Origin: Anaerolineales bacterium
Lineage (GTDB): Bacteria > Chloroflexota > Anaerolineae > Anaerolineales > Villigracilaceae
NCBI GenBank assembly: GCA_025056175.1
Contig: JANWWK010000061.1
Location: 30,861 to 94,860 of the forward strand
Length of the DNA: 64,000 nucleotides
Direction: 5' to 3'
Shown here: in pieces, positions 51,275 through 60,586 of the stretch
Numbering within the stretch: position 1 is the first letter of the stretch
How the letters are laid out: the number at the start of each line of letters is the position of its first letter
Notes under the pieces: generated by a model
The model's input: the letters and a program-made list of their open reading frames with translations, nothing else
The model's database searches: none
Told to the model about the DNA's origin: nothing
Made by a program: the position numbers and the translations under genes

Positions 51275-53050
51275 ATGAGCGCAAAACAAATCGAACTCCC
51301 CTCCGCCATCGGCGTTCGTGACCTGGCGCAAAAAATGGGCATCAGCCCGATTGACGCCATCAAAAAATTGATGTCGAACGGTGTGATGGCCTCCATCAAT
51401 CAAACCATTGATTTTGATACCGCCGCGATTGTAGCGGCAGAATTTGGCTTCGATGCTGTTCCTGAAAAACAGGAAGTCGAAGAAAAAAAAGAAGTGGGTG
51501 AAGTGCCGCTCTGGCGGCAAAAAATTGCGGGCGAAAAAGAAGCCGACCTGTTGCCGCGCCCGCCGGTCGTTACTATTTTGGGGCATGTTGACCACGGTAA
51601 AACCTCTCTGCTGGATGCCATCCGCAAGACGAATGTGGCTGCCGGAGAAGCGGGTGGCATTACCCAGCACATCGGCGCCTATCAGGTTGAGCGCGAGGGC
51701 CGTCTGATTACTTTTCTGGATACACCTGGTCATGCTGCCTTTACGGCGATGCGGGCGCGCGGGGCGCAAGGCGCCGATATTGTCGTCCTGGTTGTTGCTG
51801 CCGATGATGGCGTGATGCCCCAAACCCGCGAGGCCATTGCCCATGCCAAAGCCGCCCGTGTACCCATTATTGTTGCGTTGAACAAAATTGATAAACCGAA
51901 TGCTAACCCCGACCGTGTGAAGAATCAGCTGGCAGAACTGGAACTGGTCCCGGATGAATGGGGCGGCAATACAATTGTGGTGCCGGTCTCTGCCAAACAG
52001 AAGATGGGAATTGACGACCTGCTGGCCTCCATCCTGCTCGTTGCGGATAGCTCCGATATTCGCGCCAACCCCAACGGCAAAGTGATTGGCTCGGTCATCG
52101 AGGCTGAACTGGACAAAGCCAAAGGCGTGGTGGCAACTTTACTGGTGCAAAACGGCACGTTAAAAAACGGTCAGGTCGTCGTGGCTGGCACTGCGTATGG
52201 ACGTTTGAAAGCGATGTTCGACTACCGCGGCAAGCCGGTTGCCAAAGCCGGCCCCTCGATGCCGGTTTCGGTGCTGGGGTTGAGCGATGTGCCTGCCGCC
52301 GGTGACCTGTTTGAGGTGGTCGAGAATGAGCGCACCGCGCGCGAAATTGTCCTGAAGCGGCAGGAAGCCCAAAAAGCGCAAGTTGCCTCTGCCAAGATGT
52401 CGCTTGAAGACCTGTTTGCGCGCTTTAAGTCGGGCGAGGTCAAAGAATTGCGGCTCATCATTAAAGCCGATGTACAGGGTTCGCTCGAACCCATCATCAA
52501 AGAAATCAACGAACTGGGCAAGAACAGCCAGGAAATCGCCATCAAAATCCTGTATGCGGAAACCGGCAATATCGGCGAGAACGATGTGATGCTGGCCTCC
52601 GCTTCCAAAGCCATTCTCATCGGGTTCAACGTGCAGGCCGAAGTTTCGGCGCGCCGCCTGGCAGAAGCCGAAGGCGTTTCCATCCGTCTGTACGACATCA
52701 TCTATCGCCTCACCGAAGACATTGAAAAAGCCCTGAAGGGCATGCTCCAGCCAGAGTTTGTCGAAAAGCGCATTGGCAAAGCGCATGTACTGGCCGTGTT
52801 CCCCATCTCCAAAGTTGGCAAAGTGGCTGGCTGCCGCGTGGTTGAAGGCGAAGCCCGTCGCAACAGCAAGGTGCGCCTGTTCCGCGGCGGTGATATTGTC
52901 TATGAAGGCGAAGTGGCCTCCCTCAAGCACGAAAAAGAAGACGTGCGCGAAGTGCGCGCCGGGATGGAATGCGGTGTTGGTTTGAAAAATTTCCACGACA
53001 TCGTCGTAGGCGATATTCTCGAATTTTATACGCTTGAGAAAACCGGTTGA
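51275..53050 (+). CDS. infB: Translation initiation factor IF-2 (short form)
   Basis: This 591-residue GTPase places initiator tRNA on the 30S subunit. One IF2_N domain (about 5-60) is followed at once by the G domain with [14 protein letters not shown] (about 102-115), [16 protein letters not shown] and NKID. Domains II, III and C2 follow ([19 protein letters not shown]). It lacks the long N-terminal extension of the E. coli protein (890 residues). Start at 51275 after AGGAGGTG. Confidence 0.97.
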   Translation: MSAKQIELPSAIGVRDLAQKMGISPIDAIKKLMSNGVMASINQTIDFDTAAIVAAEFGFDAVPEKQEVEEKKEVGEVPLWRQKIAGEKEADLLPRPPVVTILGHVDHGKTSLLDAIRKTNVAAGEAGGITQHIGAYQVEREGRLITFLDTPGHAAFTAMRARGAQGADIVVLVVAADDGVMPQTREAIAHAKAARVPIIVALNKIDKPNANPDRVKNQLAELELVPDEWGGNTIVVPVSAKQKMGIDDLLASILLVADSSDIRANPNGKVIGSVIEAELDKAKGVVATLLVQNGTLKNGQVVVAGTAYGRLKAMFDYRGKPVAKAGPSMPVSVLGLSDVPAAGDLFEVVENERTAREIVLKRQEAQKAQVASAKMSLEDLFARFKSGEVKELRLIIKADVQGSLEPIIKEINELGKNSQEIAIKILYAETGNIGENDVMLASASKAILIGFNVQAEVSARRLAEAEGVSIRLYDIIYRLTEDIEKALKGMLQPEFVEKRIGKAHVLAVFPISKVGKVAGCRVVEGEARRNSKVRLFRGGDIVYEGEVASLKHEKEDVREVRAGMECGVGLKNFHDIVVGDILEFYTLEKTG

Positions 53051-53106
53051 TTGACGAAACCCCTGAAACCGGGTAGGATTATAGAGTATTTTCGGTCGCC
53101 GTCATG

Positions 53107-53146
53107 GTCGGAGACCCGTCCCGCTGATTGGGGGTTGGTCTCCGAC
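53107..53146. repeat. 10-bp inverted repeat upstream of rbfA
   Basis: GTCGGAGACC (53107-53116) and GGTCTCCGAC (53137-53146) are exact complements with a 20-base loop. There is no T-run. It resembles dispersed intergenic palindromes and may stabilise or process the infB-rbfA transcript. Confidence 0.6.
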
Positions 53147-53232
53147 TCGAACATCTTGCATCCACGACCTGATGCAAGCCAAAACCGAAGTTGTCCAAAT
53201 CTTGAATCTACATCTTCAATTTTGAATCTTCC

Positions 53233-53592
53233 ATGCCCACCGGTATCCGTTTACAAAAAATAGCCGACCGCATCCGCGAAGAGATGTCGGAATTGCTCTT
53301 GCGGGAAATCAGTGACCCGCGTTTGCACCAAATCTTCGTGACCGATGTCCGCGTAGACCGCGAACTGGCCTATGCGGATGTGTACGTCTCTGCCGTCGAA
53401 GGCAAAGCCCGTTCTGCCGAAGTGCTGGCCGGGCTGGAATCGGCCAGCGGCTTTTTGCGCCGCGCTTTGGCCGCACGCGTGGAACTGCGCGTCTTTCCAC
53501 GCTTACGTTTTCATTGGGACCCGACCCCCGAAAACGCAGACCACATCGAAAGTCTCCTGCGCCAGTTGCGTGAAAAGGAACAGGGCAAATGA
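53233..53592 (+). CDS. rbfA: Ribosome-binding factor A
   Basis: This 119-residue KH-fold protein is needed for maturation of the 16S rRNA 5' end and cold growth. It starts PTGIRLQKIADRIREEMSELL, then FVTDVRVDRELAYADVYVS and LRFHWDPTPENADHIESLLRQL. It lies 182 bases after infB, and its stop overlaps the next start by four bases. Confidence 0.95.
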   Translation: MPTGIRLQKIADRIREEMSELLLREISDPRLHQIFVTDVRVDRELAYADVYVSAVEGKARSAEVLAGLESASGFLRRALAARVELRVFPRLRFHWDPTPENADHIESLLRQLREKEQGK

Positions 53593-54542
53593 TGATTGAT
53601 TTAGACCATGCCATTCAAACCCGTTTTCGGCAGGCCGGGAATATTCTCATCGTCTGTCATGTTCGTCCAGATGGCGATGCGATTGGCGCGTTGCTGGGGT
53701 TGGGATTGGCCCTCCAGGCGGCGGGTAAAACCGTGCAGATGGTTTCCAACGACGGGATTCCGGCTTCGTTTCGTCACCTGCCTGGCAGTGACCAGGTGAA
53801 AAAAGAACCCCAGGATGGCTTTGACTTGTTTGTCACCGTTGACTGCGCCGATTTCAAGCGCCTCGGCAGTCAATTTGAGCGGTTTCGCAACCCGGATATC
53901 AACATTGACCATCACATCACCAATGCGCAATTCGGAGAACTCAATCTCATCGAACCGCAGGCCGTAGCCACTTGCGCCATCCTGACTGACCACCTGCCCC
54001 GCTGGGGGTTGACAATCAGCCCCGAAGTAGCGGCCAACCTGGCCACCGGCATCATCACCGATACACTCGGATTCCGTACGTCTAACACCACGCCGGCGGC
54101 GTTGCGTCAGGCCGCTTTGCTGATGGAAACTGGCATTGACCTGCCGGAACTCTACAACCGTGCGCTGGTGCGCCGTTCGTATGCGGCTGCCAAATACTGG
54201 GGCGCGGGACTTTCAAGCCTGACCACACTGGACGGGATTGTGTATGGCACGCTGCGGATTGCCGACCGCAAGAATGCTGGCTATGGCGGTAACGATGATG
54301 CTGACCTCATCAACATCATCTCAGCTATCGAAGACCACCAGGTCGGCATGGTGTTCGTTGAACAACCGGATAGCGTCAAAATCTCGTGGCGTGCGCTTCA
54401 GCCAGAAATTGATGTAGCCCAGGTGGCTACAGCGTTTGGCGGAGGCGGTCACAAAGCCGCTGCCGGGGCCGATATTCCCGGCAAACTGGAAGAAATCCAA
54501 CCGCGTGTTCTCGCCGTCACGCGTGAAATCCTTAAACTTTAA
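53589..54542 (+). CDS. nrnA: DHH/DHHA1 phosphoesterase (NrnA-like oligoribonuclease)
   Basis: This 317-residue manganese-dependent enzyme degrades nano-RNA and 3'-phosphoadenosine phosphate. The DHH domain has VRPDGDAIGALLGLGLAL (about 23-40), TVDCADF, and the DHH motif as NIDHHITN (about 100). The DHHA1 domain ends with FGGGGHKAAAG. It is usual in the rbfA-nrnA-truB run. Confidence 0.94.
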   Translation: MMIDLDHAIQTRFRQAGNILIVCHVRPDGDAIGALLGLGLALQAAGKTVQMVSNDGIPASFRHLPGSDQVKKEPQDGFDLFVTVDCADFKRLGSQFERFRNPDINIDHHITNAQFGELNLIEPQAVATCAILTDHLPRWGLTISPEVAANLATGIITDTLGFRTSNTTPAALRQAALLMETGIDLPELYNRALVRRSYAAAKYWGAGLSSLTTLDGIVYGTLRIADRKNAGYGGNDDADLINIISAIEDHQVGMVFVEQPDSVKISWRALQPEIDVAQVATAFGGGGHKAAAGADIPGKLEEIQPRVLAVTREILKL

Positions 54543-54561
54543 GGGGGCACAGGAGGCTCTC

Positions 54562-55482
54562 ATGAATCATCAAGACATCAAAAATGCAATCTCTGGCGTG
54601 CTTGTCGTAGATAAACCCATCGGTATGACATCGCACGATGTGGTCAACGCCGTGCGTTTTGGGACGGGCATTCGTCGTGCCGGGCATACCGGCACCCTTG
54701 ACCCGCGCGCTTCGGGCGTGCTGGTCATTCTGGTTGGACCGGCTGTGCGCTTGAGCGAATATGTTTCGGCTTCGGATAAACGCTACCAGGCCATTATTCG
54801 CCTTGGCGCTTCCACTGATACCTACGATGCCGATGGACGCTTCACGCGCCAGGTTCAACCCATGGTCAACGTCACCGAAGCACAGTTTGAGACCGTTCTG
54901 AAGAGTTTCATCGGCGAAATTGAACAAACACCGCCGCCGTATTCCGCCGTCAAAGTGCGTGGACGCCGGGCCTACGACATGGCACGCCGCGGTGAGACGG
55001 TCACGCTGCCGCCGCGCAAAATCAACGTCTATCACCTGGAAGTGCTCGAATGGGCGCCGCCCGAAGTGGTGGTAGATGTGCATTGCTCTTCCGGCACCTA
55101 CGTCCGCTCGCTTGCCAACGATTTGGGAGAAAAACTCGGCACCGGCGCGTACCTGGTGGGGTTGCGTCGTACCAAGAGCGGACGTTTCAGTCTGCGCGAT
55201 GCCACTCCCTTGCGGAAATTGCAGGAGGCGTTCCGCGCTGGAAACTGGTATCAGTATCTGATTCCCGCGGCGGAAGCCCTGGGAGATTGGCCTGCTGTCG
55301 AACTCAATCCTGACGAGGTGGAAGCCGTCAAACACGGCCATCGCATTCCGGCCAACCCTGCCGACCGGCCTGGTCTCAACAACCTGGTACGCGGCGTAAG
55401 CATGGCGGGCGAATTGGTGGCGCTGATGGAACTTGACCCCACAACCTCCGAGTGGCAGCCGAAAAAAGTCTTTTTCTCGTAG
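54562..55482 (+). CDS. truB: tRNA pseudouridine-55 synthase
   Basis: This 306-residue enzyme makes pseudouridine 55 in the T-loop of tRNA. It has VDKPIGMTSHDVVNAVR, HTGTLDPRASGVLVI with the catalytic Asp in GTLDP, YQAIIRLGASTDTYDADG, and CSSGTYVRSLANDLG. Start at 54562 after AGGAGG; upstream frame belongs to the previous gene. Confidence 0.97.
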   Translation: MNHQDIKNAISGVLVVDKPIGMTSHDVVNAVRFGTGIRRAGHTGTLDPRASGVLVILVGPAVRLSEYVSASDKRYQAIIRLGASTDTYDADGRFTRQVQPMVNVTEAQFETVLKSFIGEIEQTPPPYSAVKVRGRRAYDMARRGETVTLPPRKINVYHLEVLEWAPPEVVVDVHCSSGTYVRSLANDLGEKLGTGAYLVGLRRTKSGRFSLRDATPLRKLQEAFRAGNWYQYLIPAAEALGDWPAVELNPDEVEAVKHGHRIPANPADRPGLNNLVRGVSMAGELVALMELDPTTSEWQPKKVFFS

Positions 55483-55483
55483 T

Positions 55484-56401
55484 ATGCCTCACTACGTTTC
55501 TCTGCAAGCCGTCTCGCTGACCGGTTCGTGGCTGACCATCGGCGTTTTCGATGGCGTGCATCGCGGTCACCAGGAAATTATCCACCAGTTAACGGCAGGC
55601 GCCCATGCTGGCGGCGCGCCTGCCGTTTTGCTTACCTTTGACCCACACCCGGCGCAGGTATTGGCCGGGCGCGACATTCCCTGCCTGACGACGCCCGAAG
55701 AACGCGCCGAACTTCTCTTTGCGCTTGGCGTAGATACGGTCATCACCCTGCCTTTCACCCGTGAACTGGCAGCGCGCACCGCCGAAGACTTTATGGCCGA
55801 ACTCAAAACCCGGCTCGGATTGCGGAAACTGCTCATTGGCTACGATTTTGCGCTTGGGCGGGGACGCGCCGGGAATTTCGAGCGGCTGCGCGACATTGGC
55901 CGGGAACTCGATTACGATGTCCAGGCCATCGAAGCCATTCGCTTTGAGGGAGAAGTCGTCTCTTCCACCCTGATTCGTCAAACGATTGCCGAAGGCGACG
56001 TGCGCCGTGCCGCGGCCAAACTGGGGCGCTACTATTCCATGCAGGGAAAGGTTGTTCCTGGCGATGGCCGTGGGCGGTTGATTGGCATTCATACCGCAAA
56101 TGTAGAGGTGCCGTCTGGAAAACTTCTGCCTGCAAACGGCGTATATGCAGTTTGGGTATGGGTAGAAGGCCGCCGCTACGCCTCCGTGACCAATATCGGA
56201 TTACGTCCCACGTTTACGGGCGGCGCCGCTTCGCCCCGCGTCGAAGCCCATTTGCTGGATTTCTCCGATGATTTGTATGGGAAAACCCTCAGGCTGGAAT
56301 TTGTCGAGCGCCTGCGTGGCGAACAGAAATTCCCCTCCGTGCAGACGCTCGTTGCTCAAATTCAGGCGGATATTGAACGGACGCGAGGAATTTTGCCATG
56401 A
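55484..56401 (+). CDS. ribF: Bifunctional riboflavin kinase/FAD synthetase
   Basis: This 305-residue protein turns riboflavin into FMN and FAD. The N-terminal adenylyltransferase domain has IGVFDGVHRGHQEII (the HxGH motif as HRGH, about 17-31), LLIGYDFALGRGRAGNF, and VSSTLIRQTIAEGD. The C-terminal kinase domain has RGRLIGIHTANVEVPSGKLLPANGVYAV and LRPTFTGG. Start at 55484, one base after the truB stop, with no clear RBS. Confidence 0.96.
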   Translation: MPHYVSLQAVSLTGSWLTIGVFDGVHRGHQEIIHQLTAGAHAGGAPAVLLTFDPHPAQVLAGRDIPCLTTPEERAELLFALGVDTVITLPFTRELAARTAEDFMAELKTRLGLRKLLIGYDFALGRGRAGNFERLRDIGRELDYDVQAIEAIRFEGEVVSSTLIRQTIAEGDVRRAAAKLGRYYSMQGKVVPGDGRGRLIGIHTANVEVPSGKLLPANGVYAVWVWVEGRRYASVTNIGLRPTFTGGAASPRVEAHLLDFSDDLYGKTLRLEFVERLRGEQKFPSVQTLVAQIQADIERTRGILP

Positions 56402-56982
56402 ACCCAACCTGTACCCTGCCCTCCGACTACACGTTTGCCTGGCGTGTGGATTTGAAACGCAACCTGCGCCTCAACCTGGTCTTGCAGGGAGTGGGACTGG
56501 TATGGTTTGGCCTGGTGATGCTGCTCCTGTGGCAGGCCTTTTCCTTTTTGCGGCCTGCGGATGAGGAAATGGTCATTGCAGCCGAACCGCTGCTGTTTGT
56601 GTCAGGGATGCTGGCGGTGATAGCCATCGCCGTCACCCTGCATGAACTGGTACATGGGCTGGCGTTTTGGTGGTTTACCAGGCAGATTCCCAAATTTGGG
56701 ATTGGCCCCGGTTATGCCTACGCCGCCATGCCGGGTTGGTACTTCCCCAAACATCAGTACCTGACGGTAGGCCTTGCGCCGCTGGTCGGGCTGACGCTGC
56801 TGGGGCTGATGGTCGTTCCTTTGTTGCCAAATGCGTGGCTCGCGCCGTTTTTTGTGGGTCTGGCGATGAACGCCGGTGGCGCGATTGGTGATATTTACAT
56901 CTGCCTTCGCATTGCGCGCGAGCGCGGAGATATTCTCATTCGGGATTTAGGCGATGGTTTCGAGGTCTATCGGCGGGGATAG
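56398..56982 (+). CDS. DUF3267 putative zinc metalloprotease, membrane
   Basis: This 194-residue protein has four or five membrane helices with HELVH (HExxH, about residue 81) in a helix, GIGPGYAYAAMPGWYFPKHQYLTVGLAPLVG (shortened) and a final NAGGAIGDIYI, which fits DUF3267 (relatives of M50 site-2 proteases). The substrate is unknown. It overlaps ribF by four bases. Confidence 0.85.
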   Translation: MNPTCTLPSDYTFAWRVDLKRNLRLNLVLQGVGLVWFGLVMLLLWQAFSFLRPADEEMVIAAEPLLFVSGMLAVIAIAVTLHELVHGLAFWWFTRQIPKFGIGPGYAYAAMPGWYFPKHQYLTVGLAPLVGLTLLGLMVVPLLPNAWLAPFFVGLAMNAGGAIGDIYICLRIARERGDILIRDLGDGFEVYRRG

Positions 56983-57822
56983 TTACTTCGGCAAAGGAAA
57001 TCCGCCCCAGGTGCCGGTCAGTGCCAGACGAAACAGGTCAATCAACACGATTTGCAACAGGGCAATCGTCAGCCCGGCCAAAATTGCCAGCCAGGCGGCA
57101 GCAAGGGTTTCGTAAGAATTTTCCTGGCGCATCAGAATCGTCCAGAGCATCGAATAAACCATCGTCAGCAACAACAAGACGCCCGCTGCGCTCAGAAAGG
57201 CTGCCGGGTACAGCACGGCTTCCCACTCCGTCAGCACCAACAAGGCCATCCCCAGCCCCAGCACAAGCAGAGAGAGGAAGTGCCGGGTTTCCCCCAGAAT
57301 GGGGCGGTTGTCCCACTCCCGCCAGATGGTCTGATTGAACGACAGAAACACCGCCGTTGCCAACCCCAGCCCGACTCCGGTACCGGTCAACATCCGCAGG
57401 GTGTTGTTGGGAATGTATAAATTTGGCAGGAACTCCAGGCGTGTTCCCCACGTCTGTTTCATCAAATACAGGTATGAATTGCCGCCATCTACCGCGAAGG
57501 CCAGCCCAAAAGCGGCCAGCACTGCCAGGACGGCTTTTGGCGGCATTCCGCCCCTGCGAGGTTGGGTTAGCGTCAGGAAGGCCACGCCCAGCACCGCACC
57601 CAGATACATCCCTGAACAACGCGCGCACAGCGGCAGCCGCTGTCCATTCACGTGGAAGGAACGCTCATCGAGCTGATGACAGACGGCGTAACCGACGGCA
57701 TCGAGTTTTCCCCACAGCCCTTCTGGCGCAATGGAGAAGAAAGCAAGGGCAATGGTGATGGCGGCCAGCGGCACCATCCAGTTTGCAAGCGTTTGAGAGA
57801 GGGGAGCAGGGCGTTTTTGCAT
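56983..57822 (-). CDS. DUF2085 membrane protein
   Basis: This 279-residue protein has six to seven membrane helices. The family signature is clear: YAVCHQLDERSFHVNGQRLPLCARCSGMYLGA (shortened), with CHQ and CARC metal-type residues between helices 1 and 2. Function is unknown. The ATG at 57822 is used; a longer frame would run through the promoter of the divergent gene. It converges directly with the DUF3267 gene (adjacent stop codons). Confidence 0.88.
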   Translation of the reverse strand: MQKRPAPLSQTLANWMVPLAAITIALAFFSIAPEGLWGKLDAVGYAVCHQLDERSFHVNGQRLPLCARCSGMYLGAVLGVAFLTLTQPRRGGMPPKAVLAVLAAFGLAFAVDGGNSYLYLMKQTWGTRLEFLPNLYIPNNTLRMLTGTGVGLGLATAVFLSFNQTIWREWDNRPILGETRHFLSLLVLGLGMALLVLTEWEAVLYPAAFLSAAGVLLLLTMVYSMLWTILMRQENSYETLAAAWLAILAGLTIALLQIVLIDLFRLALTGTWGGFPLPK

Positions 57823-57883
57823 GGCGCGATTATACCTGTTTCCGACAAGGCGGCTTTTGGAGTATGATACTTTTGGAGGAACT

Positions 57884-59086
57884 ATGCGACGTCTCTGGAT
57901 ACTTTTGCTCCTTTCCCTGCTCGTAACTGCCTGTGCGACGGTCATTCCGCTCTCTGCTTCGCCAACCCCTCTCCCAACCGCTACGTCCACTGTTACCGTA
58001 ACGGTCACGCTTACCGTCACCCCCACCGTCACCGAAACCCCCTCGCCGACCATCACCCCCACGCCCACGCGCGATTATCCGCCCGAAGGCTACGGCCCCT
58101 CGGGGTTTCCCTCAAACGTCAACCCGCTGACCGGTTTGAAGGTTGAGAATCCTGCGCTGCTGGAACGTCGTCCAATCATCGTCAAAGTTGCCAACCTGCC
58201 GCGCGCCTACCGACCGCAGTGGGGTCTTTCTCTGGCTGACCATGTGTACGAGTATTACATCGAAGAAGGTACCACCCGCTTTGCGGCGGTCTTTCTGGGG
58301 CAAGATGCCGCAATGGTTGGCCCCATCCGCTCCGGGCGTCTGTTCGACCATCATCTGATTAACATGTACAGGGCCAATTTTGCTTTTGGTTCGGCGGATG
58401 CGCGCGTGCGCGCCCTGCTCTATAACCAGAGTTATGCCAACCGTCTGGTCATCGAGAGCGCCTGCCCGCCGATGTGCCGCTATGAGCCGAACGGTGTCAA
58501 TTATCTCATGACCAACACCGCCGACCTGACGACCTACATCAATAACCGCCGACTGCGAGAAGGCAACGGACGCCAGAACCTGGATGGTCTGGCTTTCGAT
58601 TACGATGTGCCAACGGGCGGCCAGGCAGCGCGCGTGGCCTTTGTGCGTTATTCGGCGGCCATCTACAATCGTTGGGATTACGACCCCCAAACTGGCAAAT
58701 ATGCCCGCTTTTCCGATACGCAAAATGACCTGCGGCAGGGATTGGATGAGTTTTACGCTCCGCTCACCGACCGTCTGACTGGCGCCCCCATCACTGCCGA
58801 TAACGTGGTGGTTTTGTTCGTCTCACATCGTTACTTTTCCCGCCAGCCGGAAATCATAGACATCGTCTTTTCCGGCCCGGATAAAGCCTACCTGCTGCGC
58901 GATGGGCAGATGTTTGCGCTCCAGTGGTATCGTAATGCGCTCGACCAGTTGTTCATCCTGGTCGGACCAGATGGCAAGCCCTTCCCCCTTAAGCCGGGCA
59001 ATACCTGGTTCGAGATAGTGGGTACCAGCACGCAATTGACCGGTGGAGAAGGGGGGAGCTGGCGCTTCACGTTCCAGATTCCATAA
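57884..59086 (+). CDS. DUF3048 (YerB-like) lipoprotein
   Basis: This 400-residue protein has a signal peptide with lipobox VTAC (Cys about 17), a Thr/Pro/Val linker (to about 65), then the DUF3048 pair: NPLTGLKVENPALLERRPIIVKVAN (shortened), GLSLADHVYEYYIEEGTTRFAAVFLGQDA, and the C-terminal part with NVVVLFVSHRY. The fold is not catalytic as far as known. Anchored outside the membrane. The start has GGAGG upstream. Confidence 0.9.
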   Translation: MRRLWILLLLSLLVTACATVIPLSASPTPLPTATSTVTVTVTLTVTPTVTETPSPTITPTPTRDYPPEGYGPSGFPSNVNPLTGLKVENPALLERRPIIVKVANLPRAYRPQWGLSLADHVYEYYIEEGTTRFAAVFLGQDAAMVGPIRSGRLFDHHLINMYRANFAFGSADARVRALLYNQSYANRLVIESACPPMCRYEPNGVNYLMTNTADLTTYINNRRLREGNGRQNLDGLAFDYDVPTGGQAARVAFVRYSAAIYNRWDYDPQTGKYARFSDTQNDLRQGLDEFYAPLTDRLTGAPITADNVVVLFVSHRYFSRQPEIIDIVFSGPDKAYLLRDGQMFALQWYRNALDQLFILVGPDGKPFPLKPGNTWFEIVGTSTQLTGGEGGSWRFTFQIP

Positions 59087-59107
59087 GATTCAGGAAAGGA
59101 GGACAAT

Positions 59108-60193
59108 ATGAAACGCGTTGGTGTGCTGACCGGCGGCGGAGATGCCCCCGGCCTCAACGCGGTCATCCGGGCGGTGGTCAAAACCGCGCTGGATGTTTAT
59201 GGATGCGAAGTGATTGGCTATCGTAATGGCTATGATGGTTTCCTCGACCCGCAGGGTGCCATGCCGCTGGGGTACGATTCGGTGCGTGGGATTTTGCCTC
59301 GCGGTGGGACCATTCTCGGCACAGCCAACCGCGGCAATCCGTTTGCCCGCAAAGTGATGGTGGATGGGCAGGAGAAAATTGTGGATGCTTCGGATGACGT
59401 CGTGCGCGCCATCGAAGCCCAAAAACTGGATGCGCTCATCGTCATCGGCGGCGATGGCACGCTGCGGATTGCGCTGGAACTCTTCCGCAAGGGCGTGCCG
59501 GTCGTAGGGGTTCCCAAGACGATTGATAACGACATTGGTGGAACGGATGTCACCTTTGGTTTCGATACCGCGCTTGGCACGGCCACCGATGCGATTGATA
59601 AACTGCACACCACCGCCGAATCGCATCAGCGGGTGATGGTGCTGGAATTGATGGGTCGTGATGCCGGCTTCATCGCGCTGCATTCCGGCGTGGCGGGCGG
59701 TGCGGATGTCATCCTCATCCCCGAAATTCCGTTCCGGTACGAATCGGTCGTCAAGAAAATTTTGCGCCGCAAAGAGCGCGGACGCCCTTTTAGCATTGTA
59801 GCTGTTTCGGAAGGCGCCAAACCTGTGGATGGGGAACAGGTCTTCAGCCGGCCGGGCGATGCCATGTATGTTCCCCGTCTGGGCGGGATTGCTCAAAAAG
59901 TGGGGGAACACATCGAACGCGAAACCGGTATGGAAACGCGCGTGACTGTGCTGGGACATCTTCAACGCGGCGGCATGCCCAGTCCCTTCGACCGGTGGCT
60001 GGCAACTCGTTACGGCTCTGCTGCTGTGCGCGTGGCGGCGCAGGGCTGGTTTGGTCGCATGGTTGGGCTGGATAGCGCCCGTGTCAAAGATGTTCCACTC
60101 GAAGAAGCACTGGCTGTTCCCAAGCGCGTCAATGTTCACGGAGATGGCGTGTTGACCGCACGTTCGGTGGGAGTCTCGTTTGGCGATGAGTAG
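59108..60193 (+). CDS. pfkA: 6-phosphofructokinase (group III, ATP type by key residues)
   Basis: This 361-residue glycolytic enzyme has TGGGDAPGLNAVIRAVV (9-25), GGDGT at 114-118 and VPKTIDNDIGGTD at about 135-147. Group III contains both ATP- and PPi-dependent enzymes: the Gly after GGD (G, not D) favours ATP, while the Lys in PKTIDND is found in both. I therefore predict ATP use. Start after AAGGAGG. The 3' end overlaps the end of the convergent cytochrome c gene by 58 bases. Confidence 0.94.
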   Translation: MKRVGVLTGGGDAPGLNAVIRAVVKTALDVYGCEVIGYRNGYDGFLDPQGAMPLGYDSVRGILPRGGTILGTANRGNPFARKVMVDGQEKIVDASDDVVRAIEAQKLDALIVIGGDGTLRIALELFRKGVPVVGVPKTIDNDIGGTDVTFGFDTALGTATDAIDKLHTTAESHQRVMVLELMGRDAGFIALHSGVAGGADVILIPEIPFRYESVVKKILRRKERGRPFSIVAVSEGAKPVDGEQVFSRPGDAMYVPRLGGIAQKVGEHIERETGMETRVTVLGHLQRGGMPSPFDRWLATRYGSAAVRVAAQGWFGRMVGLDSARVKDVPLEEALAVPKRVNVHGDGVLTARSVGVSFGDE

Positions 60194-60585
60194 GTTGAGC
60201 TTTGGCCGGCCTGCTTTTCAGCCCGCAAATAGGCCAAAATCTGCCGGATTTGCGTCTCATTCAAGACGTCTCTCCAGGCAGGCATAGCCGTTCCTGCTTT
60301 GCCTTCGGCAATGCGGGTGGTCAGAGATGCGTCATCGTGTGTTTGCAGCAGCGCCATCAGGTCGGCAGGCTGTGGATGGAGTGTGGCCGCAGCGGGACCA
60401 TCTCCCTTGCCGCTGGGGCCATGACAGGAGAGGCAGAAATTCTCGTAGAGAGTTTTTCCAGCGTGTGCATCGGTGGCCTCGGGCGCGGATGTGGTTGCCG
60501 TGTCTGTATCTCCAGCACATGCGGTCAACCAGGCCATCCCTACCAGAAGCAGGACAAGCAGAAAAAATGGCTCCGAAGTGCGCAT
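60136..60585 (-). CDS. Cytochrome c lipoprotein
   Basis: This 149-residue protein has a signal peptide with lipobox LTAC (about 23), then a class I cytochrome c domain with heme motif CLSCH, a short linker, and the Met ligand in GTAMPAWRD. It would sit outside the membrane and pass electrons to an oxidase. It starts inside the end of ctaA, two bases from its stop. The last 19 codons lie antisense to the end of pfkA. Confidence 0.9.
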   Translation of the reverse strand: MRTSEPFFLLVLLLVGMAWLTACAGDTDTATTSAPEATDAHAGKTLYENFCLSCHGPSGKGDGPAAATLHPQPADLMALLQTHDDASLTTRIAEGKAGTAMPAWRDVLNETQIRQILAYLRAEKQAGQSSTYSSPNETPTERAVNTPSP

Positions 60586-60586
60586 G

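Noticed and set aside
59090..60139. A 349-codon minus-strand frame opposite pfkA
   Set aside because: It mirrors pfkA almost exactly, its His/Arg-rich translation has no domain, and there is no promoter or RBS.
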